Below are positions 6,559 through 12,633 of a DNA stretch of 19,464 bases, piece after piece. This stretch comes from an uncultured Bacilli bacterium (GTDB taxonomy: Bacteria > Bacillota_I > Bacilli_A > RF39 > UBA660). Numbering within the stretch: the first letter of the stretch is position 1; each line of letters begins with the position of its first letter. The translations under genes were made by a program, and so were the position numbers. Location of the stretch: contig CANRKS010000011.1 of assembly GCA_947631285.1 (NCBI GenBank), positions 1 to 19,464 of the forward strand. The letters are read 5' to 3'. The notes below the pieces were generated by a model, which was given only the letters and a program-made list of their open reading frames with translations, did no database searches and was not told the DNA's origin.

Positions 6559-7812
6559 ATGAAACCAGTATCTTTAGTAAAATTAAAAATGAAAAGTATC
6601 TATAAGACGACTTTAACATTTATTGGTTTCTTAATTGTTTTAGTTCTAACAATTGGCATTTTATATTTATTTTATGATAAGGTTCTTGATACCACTAATA
6701 ATATTGAAGTTAATGGAGCTTTATCAATTAATTATGTTGATGGTAAGACATTTAATACTGAGAGTAATGGAGAACTTAAATTTTCTGTTTCTAACAGTGG
6801 TAATGATGTTGAGTATTATAATATTGTCTTTTTAAAGGTTAGAGGTAAGGGTAGTTATCGGCTTTTATATAATGATACAGTGGTAATGGAAGGGGCTTTA
6901 GAAACAACTGATGAAGTAGTTACAGACTCAATTAGTATTGATGCTTTAGAGACGAAAATATATACCTTAGAGCTTACTAAAAATAGTGATGCTGATTTAA
7001 AAGGCCTTTTAAATGTTCGACTTCAAAAAGGAAAAGCTGAAACTTTTGCCGATACTATTTTAAAGAATAATTCAGCCAGTGAAAATACTTTAACAAAAGT
7101 AGGAAGTGAAATAGCTTTAGAAAATGAAGGATTAATTAAAAGTAGTGATGATATTGGGGTTTCTTATTATTTTCGGGGTAATATTCCTAATAATTATGTT
7201 AAAATTAATGATTTAATTTGGCGAATAGTTCGTATAAATGGTGATGGGACTGTTCGAATTGTCTTAGATAATTTAGTAAAAAATACAATTAATTATTATA
7301 ATAGTAATGATTTAAAATTGAATTTTAATGATTCAGCTATTTATCCTTTCTTAAATAGTTGGTTAGAAGAAAATTTGCGAAATTATACTAATTATATAGC
7401 TAATACTAGATATTGTAATGATGTTAGTTATGCCGATGATTATACATACCTAACTTATACAAGAATAATGACTAATAAGATTCCCACTCTTAACTGTTTA
7501 AGCAATCCTATAACTAGTAAATTAGGTATTTTATCAATTGATGAAGTTATTATGGCGGGGGCTAGTCCAACCGAAAATAATCGTTCTTATTATTTGTATA
7601 AAGATAGTTTTGCTGATTCTTGGTTTACGATGAGTGGGGCTAAAGGAAATGAAAACAGTTTAAATTTATTTATGGTCGATCAAAATGGTAAAATTAGAAC
7701 AGATATCGTGGGAAGTACTTATCATAGTGTAAGACCAGTTATTAATCTAATTAAAAATATTGAAGTAACTGGTAATGGCACTATTGATGATCCTTATCAA
7801 ATAAAAGAATAA
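6559..7812 (+). CDS. Surface protein of the same C-terminal family, without a GC island
   Basis: A 417-aa predicted membrane-anchored protein. One hydrophobic helix (about residues 16-36, TLTFIGFLIVLVLTIGILYLF) precedes a TasA-like beta-rich domain (about 45-165: GALSINYVDGKTFN... LLNVRLQKGKAETFADTILKNN). The C-terminal domain follows: YYFRGNIPNNYVKINDLIWRIVRI, NSWLEENL, DSWFTMSG, then SVRPVINL and GNGTIDDPYQI. This corresponds region by region to the ends of the proteins at 4244 and 9894 and resembles DUF6273-type domains. Unlike those two, the stretch before RPV is encoded by ordinary A+T-rich DNA, and the promoter has a plain 17-bp spacer. It therefore looks like a constitutive, non-diversified family member. 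AAGGGA upstream supports ATG 6559; a second in-frame ATG at 6589 is possible. Confidence 0.82.
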   Translation: MKPVSLVKLKMKSIYKTTLTFIGFLIVLVLTIGILYLFYDKVLDTTNNIEVNGALSINYVDGKTFNTESNGELKFSVSNSGNDVEYYNIVFLKVRGKGSYRLLYNDTVVMEGALETTDEVVTDSISIDALETKIYTLELTKNSDADLKGLLNVRLQKGKAETFADTILKNNSASENTLTKVGSEIALENEGLIKSSDDIGVSYYFRGNIPNNYVKINDLIWRIVRINGDGTVRIVLDNLVKNTINYYNSNDLKLNFNDSAIYPFLNSWLEENLRNYTNYIANTRYCNDVSYADDYTYLTYTRIMTNKIPTLNCLSNPITSKLGILSIDEVIMAGASPTENNRSYYLYKDSFADSWFTMSGAKGNENSLNLFMVDQNGKIRTDIVGSTYHSVRPVINLIKNIEVTGNGTIDDPYQIKE

Positions 7813-7813
7813 T

Positions 7814-7842
7814 TTGCCATGTGTAAATATTTATGCTATAAT
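7814..7842 (+). promoter_or_regulatory. Promoter of the 7936-mtaB transcript
   Basis: TTGCCA (7814-7819) and TATAAT (7837-7842) are separated by 17 bp. The untranslated leader that follows is about 85 nt long. Confidence 0.8.
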
Positions 7843-7850
7843 AAGTGTCA

Positions 7851-7881
7851 ACATTTGCAAAATTATATGTAAAGCAAATGT
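7851..7881 (+). promoter_or_regulatory. Leader hairpin
   Basis: ACATTTGC (7851-7858) pairs perfectly with GCAAATGT (7874-7881) around a 15-nt loop, close to the expected transcript start. No T run follows, so it is not a terminator. Its role is unknown; mRNA stabilisation or regulation are possible. Confidence 0.5.
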
Positions 7882-7935
7882 GTGGCTCTTATTTTTATTT
7901 GGGCTAAGTGATAAAATATATATGTGGTGATAAAA

Positions 7936-8505
7936 ATGAAATTATTTAGTGATATGCTAATTTTTATTAGATCCTTAAGTTTCGTAGATATTGTCTTTTT
8001 TGTTGCCATCATCATCTTATTAATTCTTTTAGTTACTCTTGTTTATTTTGTTAAAATAAATAATGATGTTCTAAAAGAAGACGATTTTTTTCAGGATTTA
8101 AAAGAAGATGTAAATGAGAAACCAGAAGTTATGAAAATAGAAGAAGCCAAGGAAGAAGAAAAAGAAGAATATAACGATGAAGAAGGGGAACTTTTAGATT
8201 TAAAAAGTTTAACAGAAAAATTAAAAGCAGAAGAGCATCATCCCTTAGGTATTGCTGAATATGAAAAAGATCAAGAAGAAAAAGCAATTATAAGTTATGA
8301 TGAATTATTGCAAAAGAAAAATAAATATGCTGTTAATTATGAAAAAGAAGAAGTTTTAGATGATTTAGTAGTTAAAAAAGTAGATTTAAATGATTTAGTT
8401 AATAAAAATATTGTTGATGAAATAAAAGAAGTAAGAGTAATTAGTTATGAAAAAGAAGAAGCCTTTTTAAATGCTTTAAAAGAACTTAATAAATTACTCA
8501 ATTAA
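7936..8505 (+). CDS. Single-span membrane protein with acidic cytoplasmic tail
   Basis: A 189-aa protein of unknown family. One hydrophobic helix lies at about residues 16-40 (VDIVFFVAIIILLILLVTLVYFV), followed by a highly charged, Glu/Lys-rich tail that looks disordered or coiled (EEAKEEEKEEYNDEEGE). The end shows a loose internal repetition: YEKEEVLDDL near residue 140 and YEKEEAFLNAL near the C-terminus. The topology is probably N-out with the tail inside. ATG 7936 is chosen over the upstream GTG at 7924 because GGTG lies 6 nt before it. mtaB begins 12 nt after the stop, so the two are co-transcribed, though no functional link is evident. Confidence 0.75.
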   Translation: MKLFSDMLIFIRSLSFVDIVFFVAIIILLILLVTLVYFVKINNDVLKEDDFFQDLKEDVNEKPEVMKIEEAKEEEKEEYNDEEGELLDLKSLTEKLKAEEHHPLGIAEYEKDQEEKAIISYDELLQKKNKYAVNYEKEEVLDDLVVKKVDLNDLVNKNIVDEIKEVRVISYEKEEAFLNALKELNKLLN

Positions 8506-8517
8506 AAGGGTGGTTTT

Positions 8518-9747
8518 ATGTTAGTTTATATTGAAACTTTCGGTTGTAAAGTTAATGCTTATGAATCAAACTATATAAAACAGTCACTACTTGCTAGTGG
8601 CTTTCTTTTAGCATCTTCTTATAAAGAAGCTGATATAGTTATTGTTAATACTTGTACAGTTACAAATACGGCAGATAGTAAATGCAAAAAATATGTAAGA
8701 AGGATAAAAAGAGAAAATCCTAATTGCCTTTTAGTGGTGGCGGGTTGTAGTGTTCAAAATAATAAAGAAGACTATAGTAAGATGGATATAGATATTTTAA
8801 TAGGTAATCGCTATAAATCTAAGATTCCTGAGTTAATTAATAATTATTTAGAAACTAAAGAAAAATATTGTTTTGTTGATAATAATCGTGATTTAAATTT
8901 TGAAAACATGGAAATTGAGACTTTTAATCATACAAGAGCATTTATTAAAATTCAAGATGGTTGTGATAATTTTTGTTCTTATTGTATTATTCCTTTTATG
9001 CGAGGCAAATGTCGGAGTAAAAATTTTGATGATGTTATAAAAGAAGCTAAAAAGCTATCTTTAAATCATCAAGAAATCGTTTTAACAGGTATTCATACTG
9101 GTTCTTATAATGATAATGGTAAAGATCTAGTTGATGTTATAAATGCTATTTCCGAAATACCGGAAATTAAAAGAATTAGATTATCTTCTGTTGAAATAAC
9201 AGAACTTAATGATAAATTTATGATGATGCTTAAAAATAATTCTAAGTTTTGTAATCACTTACATATTCCTATGCAAGCGGGAAGTAATCATGTATTAAGT
9301 TTAATGAATCGAAAATATGATGTCGATTATTTCTTTAAAAAGATTGCCGAGATTAGAAATATAAGACCCGATATAGCAATATCAACTGATATAATTGTCG
9401 GATTTCCCGAAGAAAATGATCAAGATTTTTTAGATACTTATGAAAATGCGCAAAAGCTTAAATTTAGTAAAATTCATGTTTTCCCTTATTCTAAAAGAAA
9501 TGGTACTAAAGCTAGTTTAATGAAAGAAGTATCTAGTAAAGAAAAGACTAATCGGGCTCATAAACTTTTAGAATTATCAAATATTTTAGAAAAAGAATAT
9601 AATGATTCATTTAAAGGAAAAACTCTTGATATTTTAGTAGAAGAAGTAAAAGATGGAAAAAGTATTGGCCATTCTTCTAATTATATTAGAGTAGAAGTAA
9701 ATAAAGAATTAGAAAAGAATAAAATATATAATATAGTTTATAAATAA
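8518..9747 (+). CDS. mtaB: tRNA t6A37 methylthiotransferase MtaB
   Basis: A 409-aa radical-SAM enzyme that converts t6A at position 37 of ANN-decoding tRNAs to ms2t6A, aiding codon-anticodon pairing. The N-terminal methylthiotransferase domain has its three [4Fe-4S] cysteines at C10 (FGCKVNAYE), C46 (NTCTVTN) and C77 (AGCSVQ). The radical-SAM cluster motif CxxxCxxC is C149, C153 and C156 (GCDNFCSYCIIP), followed by GKCRS. The C-terminus (about 350-409) is a TRAM-like RNA-binding region. GCKVN and the overall length favour MtaB over MiaB, which has GCQMN, and over RimO. A GGGTGG site precedes ATG 8518. The stop codon lies inside a terminator hairpin. Confidence 0.93.
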   Translation: MLVYIETFGCKVNAYESNYIKQSLLASGFLLASSYKEADIVIVNTCTVTNTADSKCKKYVRRIKRENPNCLLVVAGCSVQNNKEDYSKMDIDILIGNRYKSKIPELINNYLETKEKYCFVDNNRDLNFENMEIETFNHTRAFIKIQDGCDNFCSYCIIPFMRGKCRSKNFDDVIKEAKKLSLNHQEIVLTGIHTGSYNDNGKDLVDVINAISEIPEIKRIRLSSVEITELNDKFMMMLKNNSKFCNHLHIPMQAGSNHVLSLMNRKYDVDYFFKKIAEIRNIRPDIAISTDIIVGFPEENDQDFLDTYENAQKLKFSKIHVFPYSKRNGTKASLMKEVSSKEKTNRAHKLLELSNILEKEYNDSFKGKTLDILVEEVKDGKSIGHSSNYIRVEVNKELEKNKIYNIVYK

Positions 9748-9768
9748 GAGATGATACTCTTATTTTTT
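9743..9768 (+). terminator. Terminator of mtaB
   Basis: AATAAGAG (9743-9750) pairs perfectly with CTCTTATT (9757-9764) around a 6-nt loop, followed by Ts to 9768. The mtaB stop codon is in the left arm. Confidence 0.85.
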
Positions 9769-9810
9769 ACATTATTTTGACGTCCAGTTCCAACAAATTT
9801 TGAACGAAAA

Positions 9811-9838
9811 TTGACACTGGGGGGGGGTGTTATATAAT
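9811..9838 (+). promoter_or_regulatory. Promoter with nine-G tract in spacer (locus B)
   Basis: TTGACA (9811-9816), a 16-bp spacer with nine Gs (9819-9827), and TATAAT (9833-9838). It is base-for-base identical to the locus A promoter from TTGACA through TATAACCATATA-equivalent sequence, although the DNA further upstream differs. Confidence 0.8.
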
Positions 9839-9852
9839 AACCATATAGGATA

Positions 9853-9896
9853 GGAAAGGTGTTGTTAATAATAAAAATTATTAACAACAATAGATG
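9853..9896 (+). promoter_or_regulatory. Structured translation leader: SD, hairpin, start (locus B)
   Basis: GGAAAGG (9853-9859), then a 12-13-bp hairpin (arms 9860-9872 and 9877-9889), 4 nt, and ATG 9894. The arrangement matches locus A exactly in spacing. The loop is AAAA-type here and TGATTT there, and a G-U pair in A is G-C here, so pairing is retained while bases change. Confidence 0.65.
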
Positions 9897-11615
9897 GTTA
9901 TGAATGAAGAAAATAAAAATAAAATATTTATTGGAACTTTAGTGGCAGTCATAACATTAGTAATTGCTGTAATTGGTGCAACTTATGCCTTCTTTTCCTT
10001 AAATGTAAGTGGAGATGCCACTAATACTAATGTTGATATTGAAACAGGTAATGCTGATGTTGTATCAATAAATCAAGGAGTAAATAATATGCATATCAAT
10101 TTAACAGTTTCTGATATGGCTGAAAATAATCCAAATAAAGCATATTATGCAACTGTTACTGATGATAATTATAAATTAACCGAAGGAGAAGGAACCTTAA
10201 CATTTGCCACAATTACAGGAACAAATAAAGAAGCAAGTGATTGTACCGCCAAAGTAACAATCACAATGGATACAAGCAATGACTCCATGGGTAAAGCCTT
10301 AAAACAAGGAGATGCTGAAGTATATATTACATCTGGTGAAACAAAAGAAACAATAGACTTATATGATTTATTAATTGAAGAATTACCTACTTCCGTAACA
10401 AAAGAGATAGAAATAGAGTTAAGTGTAAGTGAAAGTGCTGAAGCATCAATAACCGGATATTTAAAAGTAAATAATACAGATTCGGATCAATCATATTTAG
10501 CGGGTAAAACATTAAATATCACCATAAAAGTTGATAATTTAAAATGTAAAGCTAGTGAACCAAATTTAGCAAATACTTGTAGTAACTACGATAATTTGGA
10601 AGAATGTTTTGCAAATAAAGACATTAATATAACTAGTTTAACAGATGAGCCAGTCGGTGGAATGTATAGATATCAAGGAACAGATAATGTATCAAACTGG
10701 ATCTGTTTTGGAACAAGTGATCAAAAAGAATGTAAAAATAATATAGATAAATACATGTACAGAATAATCGGAGTAACTGATGAAGGACAATTATATTTAA
10801 TAAAAGAGACATTCTTAAAAGAAGGAAGCGGAACAACATTCTCATGGAATGATAAATATTACACATCAGGAACAAATGCATATACTTGTGTTGATAAAAA
10901 ATGTCCAGAATGGGGACAAAATAATTTATTCAAAAGACTAAATGGAACAAGTAATGGAACAACTCAAGGTACCGGAAGTTATACTAATGGTGCCAATACA
11001 GATATCTTTGTAGATAGTAGTGAATATGAATACCTAAAATCAGGAGATAGTAATGGTGGAGAATCACCAAGCGAATGGTATAATTTAATAGCAAATCATG
11101 AATGGATGTATGGGGATATAGGAGATACAGCCCCACTAAATACATATAAAGGACAAACATTGTATGAAATAGAAACAGGAAATGCAGATGTAAAACATTT
11201 TGTAGGGCCAGCTGGAAGTAATACAGAAGAAACATATAGATGGACAGGAAAAACAAGTGGAAAAATAAGTTTAATGTATGTACACGATTATTATTATGGT
11301 TACTATGATGGTTCTACAGAAGGTAGCAGAGGAAGTGCTGGAAGTAATAGTGAATTAAAGGATAGCTGGTTGTTCTTCCGAAAAGATGGATACAATACGT
11401 CTGATAATCATGAATGGTTAGTCACTCGCCATGGCTTGCGCAGTTTAGGTGACCCGGCGGTTCTCGCGTTCACCGTCAATGAAAGCGGTGACTGGGGCCG
11501 TACCCTCCTGTCGAACGCGCGCGGCGTCCGCCCTGTCTTTTATGTAGATCCTAGTATAATGTTAACTGGTAAAGGAACTACTGATGAGCCATTTGTTATT
11601 TCTCTTCCTGAATAA
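9894..11615 (+). CDS. Large surface protein: TasA-like N-terminus, lectin-like GC-rich C-terminus (locus B)
   Basis: A 573-aa predicted exported protein. The N-terminus carries a hydrophobic helix ending in IGATYAFFS (about residues 11-35), typical of SipW-processed TasA/camelysin-like leaders. A beta-rich TasA-like domain follows to about residue 220 (VSGDATNTNVDIETGNADVV). The C-terminal half shares GMYRYQGTDNVSNWICFGTSDQKEC, KYMYRIIGV, LMYVHDYYYG and EW...VRPVFYV...GKGTTDEPFVI with the proteins at 4244 and 6559. Residues 509-545, between EW and RPV, are encoded by about 64% GC DNA with unusual codons. A MYVHDYYYGYYDG segment lies just before it. Start ATG 9894 fits the structured leader; ATG 9900 is an alternative. 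Its own G-tract promoter and a bidirectional terminator make it monocistronic. Its role is unknown: binding of host or microbial ligands is inferred from the fold-like pattern. Confidence 0.82.
   Translation: MVMNEENKNKIFIGTLVAVITLVIAVIGATYAFFSLNVSGDATNTNVDIETGNADVVSINQGVNNMHINLTVSDMAENNPNKAYYATVTDDNYKLTEGEGTLTFATITGTNKEASDCTAKVTITMDTSNDSMGKALKQGDAEVYITSGETKETIDLYDLLIEELPTSVTKEIEIELSVSESAEASITGYLKVNNTDSDQSYLAGKTLNITIKVDNLKCKASEPNLANTCSNYDNLEECFANKDINITSLTDEPVGGMYRYQGTDNVSNWICFGTSDQKECKNNIDKYMYRIIGVTDEGQLYLIKETFLKEGSGTTFSWNDKYYTSGTNAYTCVDKKCPEWGQNNLFKRLNGTSNGTTQGTGSYTNGANTDIFVDSSEYEYLKSGDSNGGESPSEWYNLIANHEWMYGDIGDTAPLNTYKGQTLYEIETGNADVKHFVGPAGSNTEETYRWTGKTSGKISLMYVHDYYYGYYDGSTEGSRGSAGSNSELKDSWLFFRKDGYNTSDNHEWLVTRHGLRSLGDPAVLAFTVNESGDWGRTLLSNARGVRPVFYVDPSIMLTGKGTTDEPFVISLPE
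11418..11541 (+). other. GC-rich, adenine-poor island in the C-terminal coding region (candidate variable region 2)
   Basis: By hand count, 11431-11540 has 70 G/C and 14 A in 110 bases (64% GC, 13% A), in a gene otherwise near 35% GC. It runs from EW (11412-11417) to RPVFY (11529-11543) and is in frame. The end CGCCCTGTCTTTTAT nearly matches CGCCCCGTCTTCTAT of locus A, while the insert between differs in sequence and is 5 codons longer. Confidence 0.6.
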
Positions 11616-11630
11616 TCTTATTTGTAAATA

Positions 11631-11667
11631 AAAAAAGATATTTTGCTTAGAACAAGATATCTTTTTT
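11631..11667. terminator. Bidirectional terminator between locus B and lexA
   Basis: AAAAAAGATAT (11631-11641) pairs with ATATCTTTTTT (11657-11667). The stem extends inward to about 15 bp with a 7-nt loop. A and T runs flank both sides, so it can stop both convergent genes. Confidence 0.85.
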
Positions 11668-11675
11668 TAAGTTAA

Positions 11676-12299
11676 TTAAAATTTACGATATAAGCCTATG
11701 GCTTTTCCTAGAATAACACAATTATCTAAAATAATTGGTGCCATTGTATCATTTTCAGGTTGTAATCTGATATGACCATTTTCTTTATAAAAAGTTTTGA
11801 TTGTGGCTTCATTTTCCATAGTCATAGCTACTACAATATCACCATTTTTGGCTGTACTTTGTTTTTGAACAATCACATAATCACCATCATATATGCCAGC
11901 ATTAATCATACTTTCACCACTTACATGAAGGGTAAATATGGTAGCTGTTGCTGGTACTAATGAAGCTGGAATATCAAAAAATTCATTAGGTTGTTCAATT
12001 GCCGTAATCGGATTTCCCGCGGTAATTTTTCCTAAAAGGGGAACTTTTACGACATCTTCATTAGTTTTTAAATATTCATTTTCACATAAAATTTCAATCG
12101 TTCTAAATTTATTGCTTGTTGTTTTGATATAACCTAAACTTTCAAGATTTTTTAAATGAACAAAAACCGTTGCCGGACTGTTTAGGCCAACTCCTTTACA
12201 GATTTCTCTAATAGCAGGGGGATATCCATGATCTGCTGTATATTTTTTGACAAAATCAAGAACATCTTTTTGTCTTTTGGTAAGTTCTTCTGTATTCAT
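11676..12299 (-). CDS. lexA: SOS repressor LexA
   Basis: A 207-aa SOS-response repressor. The N-terminal winged helix (1-70) has LTKRQKDVLDFVKKY and GYPPAIREICKGVGLNSPATVFVHLKNLESLGYI, the LexA DNA-reading region. The C-terminal S24 self-cleavage domain has the scissile Ala94-Gly95 (ITAGNP), catalytic Ser130 (SGESM) and Lys168 (EATIKTF). All key residues are intact, so RecA-stimulated autocleavage is expected. Length is normal for the Bacillota family. An AAGGAGATGAG ribosome site precedes the ATG at 12299. The promoter on this strand (12320-12348) overlaps a LexA-box-like site, consistent with autorepression. The gene diverges from a tiny membrane-protein gene, as lexA does from yneA in Bacillus and sosA in Staphylococcus. 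Confidence 0.96.
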   Translation of the reverse strand: MNTEELTKRQKDVLDFVKKYTADHGYPPAIREICKGVGLNSPATVFVHLKNLESLGYIKTTSNKFRTIEILCENEYLKTNEDVVKVPLLGKITAGNPITAIEQPNEFFDIPASLVPATATIFTLHVSGESMINAGIYDGDYVIVQKQSTAKNGDIVVAMTMENEATIKTFYKENGHIRLQPENDTMAPIILDNCVILGKAIGLYRKF

Positions 12300-12319
12300 T
12301 ATCTCATCTCCTTAAAAAC

Positions 12320-12348
12320 ATTTTACAACAATTAGTGCATAATGTCAA
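12320..12348 (-). promoter_or_regulatory. lexA promoter
   Basis: Read on the minus strand: TTGACA (12348-12343), a 17-bp spacer, then TAAAAT (12325-12320). The -35 box overlaps the LexA-box-like site at 12346-12359. Confidence 0.75.
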
Positions 12349-12359
12349 ACAAATGTTTA
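12346..12359. promoter_or_regulatory. LexA-box-like operator 1
   Basis: CAAACAAATGTTTA has the AAAC-N4-GTTT dyad of the Bacillota SOS box (consensus CGAAC-N4-GTTCG, here shifted toward A+T). It overlaps the lexA -35 box. Confidence 0.6.
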
Positions 12360-12386
12360 GAAAAACATAATTTTGCTTTTTGACTC

Positions 12387-12415
12387 TTGAAAGCAAACAA
12401 ACGTTTTGCTAAAAT
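12387..12415 (+). promoter_or_regulatory. Promoter of the 46-codon SOS-linked gene
   Basis: TTGAAA (12387-12392), a 17-bp spacer, then TAAAAT (12410-12415). A LexA-box-like site fills the spacer, so repressor binding would block RNA polymerase. Confidence 0.65.
12394..12408. promoter_or_regulatory. LexA-box-like operator 2
   Basis: CAAACAAACGTTTTG repeats the AAAC-N4-GTTT pattern of operator 1. It lies between the -35 and -10 boxes of the rightward promoter. Confidence 0.6.
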
Positions 12416-12438
12416 AATTTTAGAAAGAAGGAGTGATA

Positions 12439-12579
12439 ATGAAAAAAAGATTGATGCATTTGGGAGGCTTAATTTTATTTTATGCCGTCATAGTTTTTGG
12501 AGTATTGCTCCTGAATGCTAGGTTCTATTATTTAAATAATAATACTGATTATAATACAATCATAACAATGAATGACTAA
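12439..12579 (+). CDS. 46-aa single-span membrane peptide, candidate SOS division inhibitor (YneA/SosA analogue)
   Basis: ATG 12439 follows an ideal AGAAGGAGTG ribosome site and opens a 46-codon frame ending at TAA 12577. The peptide has a basic start (MKKRLMH), one hydrophobic helix at about residues 9-27 (GGLILFYAVIVFGVLLL) and a polar Asn/Tyr-rich end (YYLNNNTDYNT). It is divergent from lexA, with a LexA-box-like site inside its promoter and its own terminator. The same slot in Bacillus holds yneA and in Staphylococcus sosA, both SOS-induced membrane proteins that delay division. No LysM domain is present, unlike YneA, and the sequence is too short to prove homology. The function is therefore inferred from position, regulation and topology. 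Confidence 0.72.
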   Translation: MKKRLMHLGGLILFYAVIVFGVLLLNARFYYLNNNTDYNTIITMND

Positions 12580-12597
12580 ATTCATTGTTTTATTTTT
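12564..12597 (+). terminator. Terminator of the 46-codon gene
   Basis: AACAATGAAT (12564-12573) pairs with ATTCATTGTT (12580-12589), followed by a T-rich stretch to 12597. The stop codon TAA is in the loop. Confidence 0.7.
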
Positions 12598-12613
12598 CAA
12601 AAACGTTTATAAT
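12585..12613 (+). promoter_or_regulatory. Promoter of the glycosyltransferase gene
   Basis: TTGTTT (12585-12590) and TATAAT (12608-12613) with a 17-bp spacer. The -35 box overlaps the preceding terminator stem. Confidence 0.6.
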
Positions 12614-12633
12614 AATAGAGAAAGGTAGTAAAG

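Noticed and set aside
10633..11256. Minus-strand open frames within the locus B gene, and similar frames within other genes
   Set aside because: They lie opposite a well-supported surface gene, lack ribosome sites, and have Leu/Tyr/His-rich composition typical of antisense shadows.
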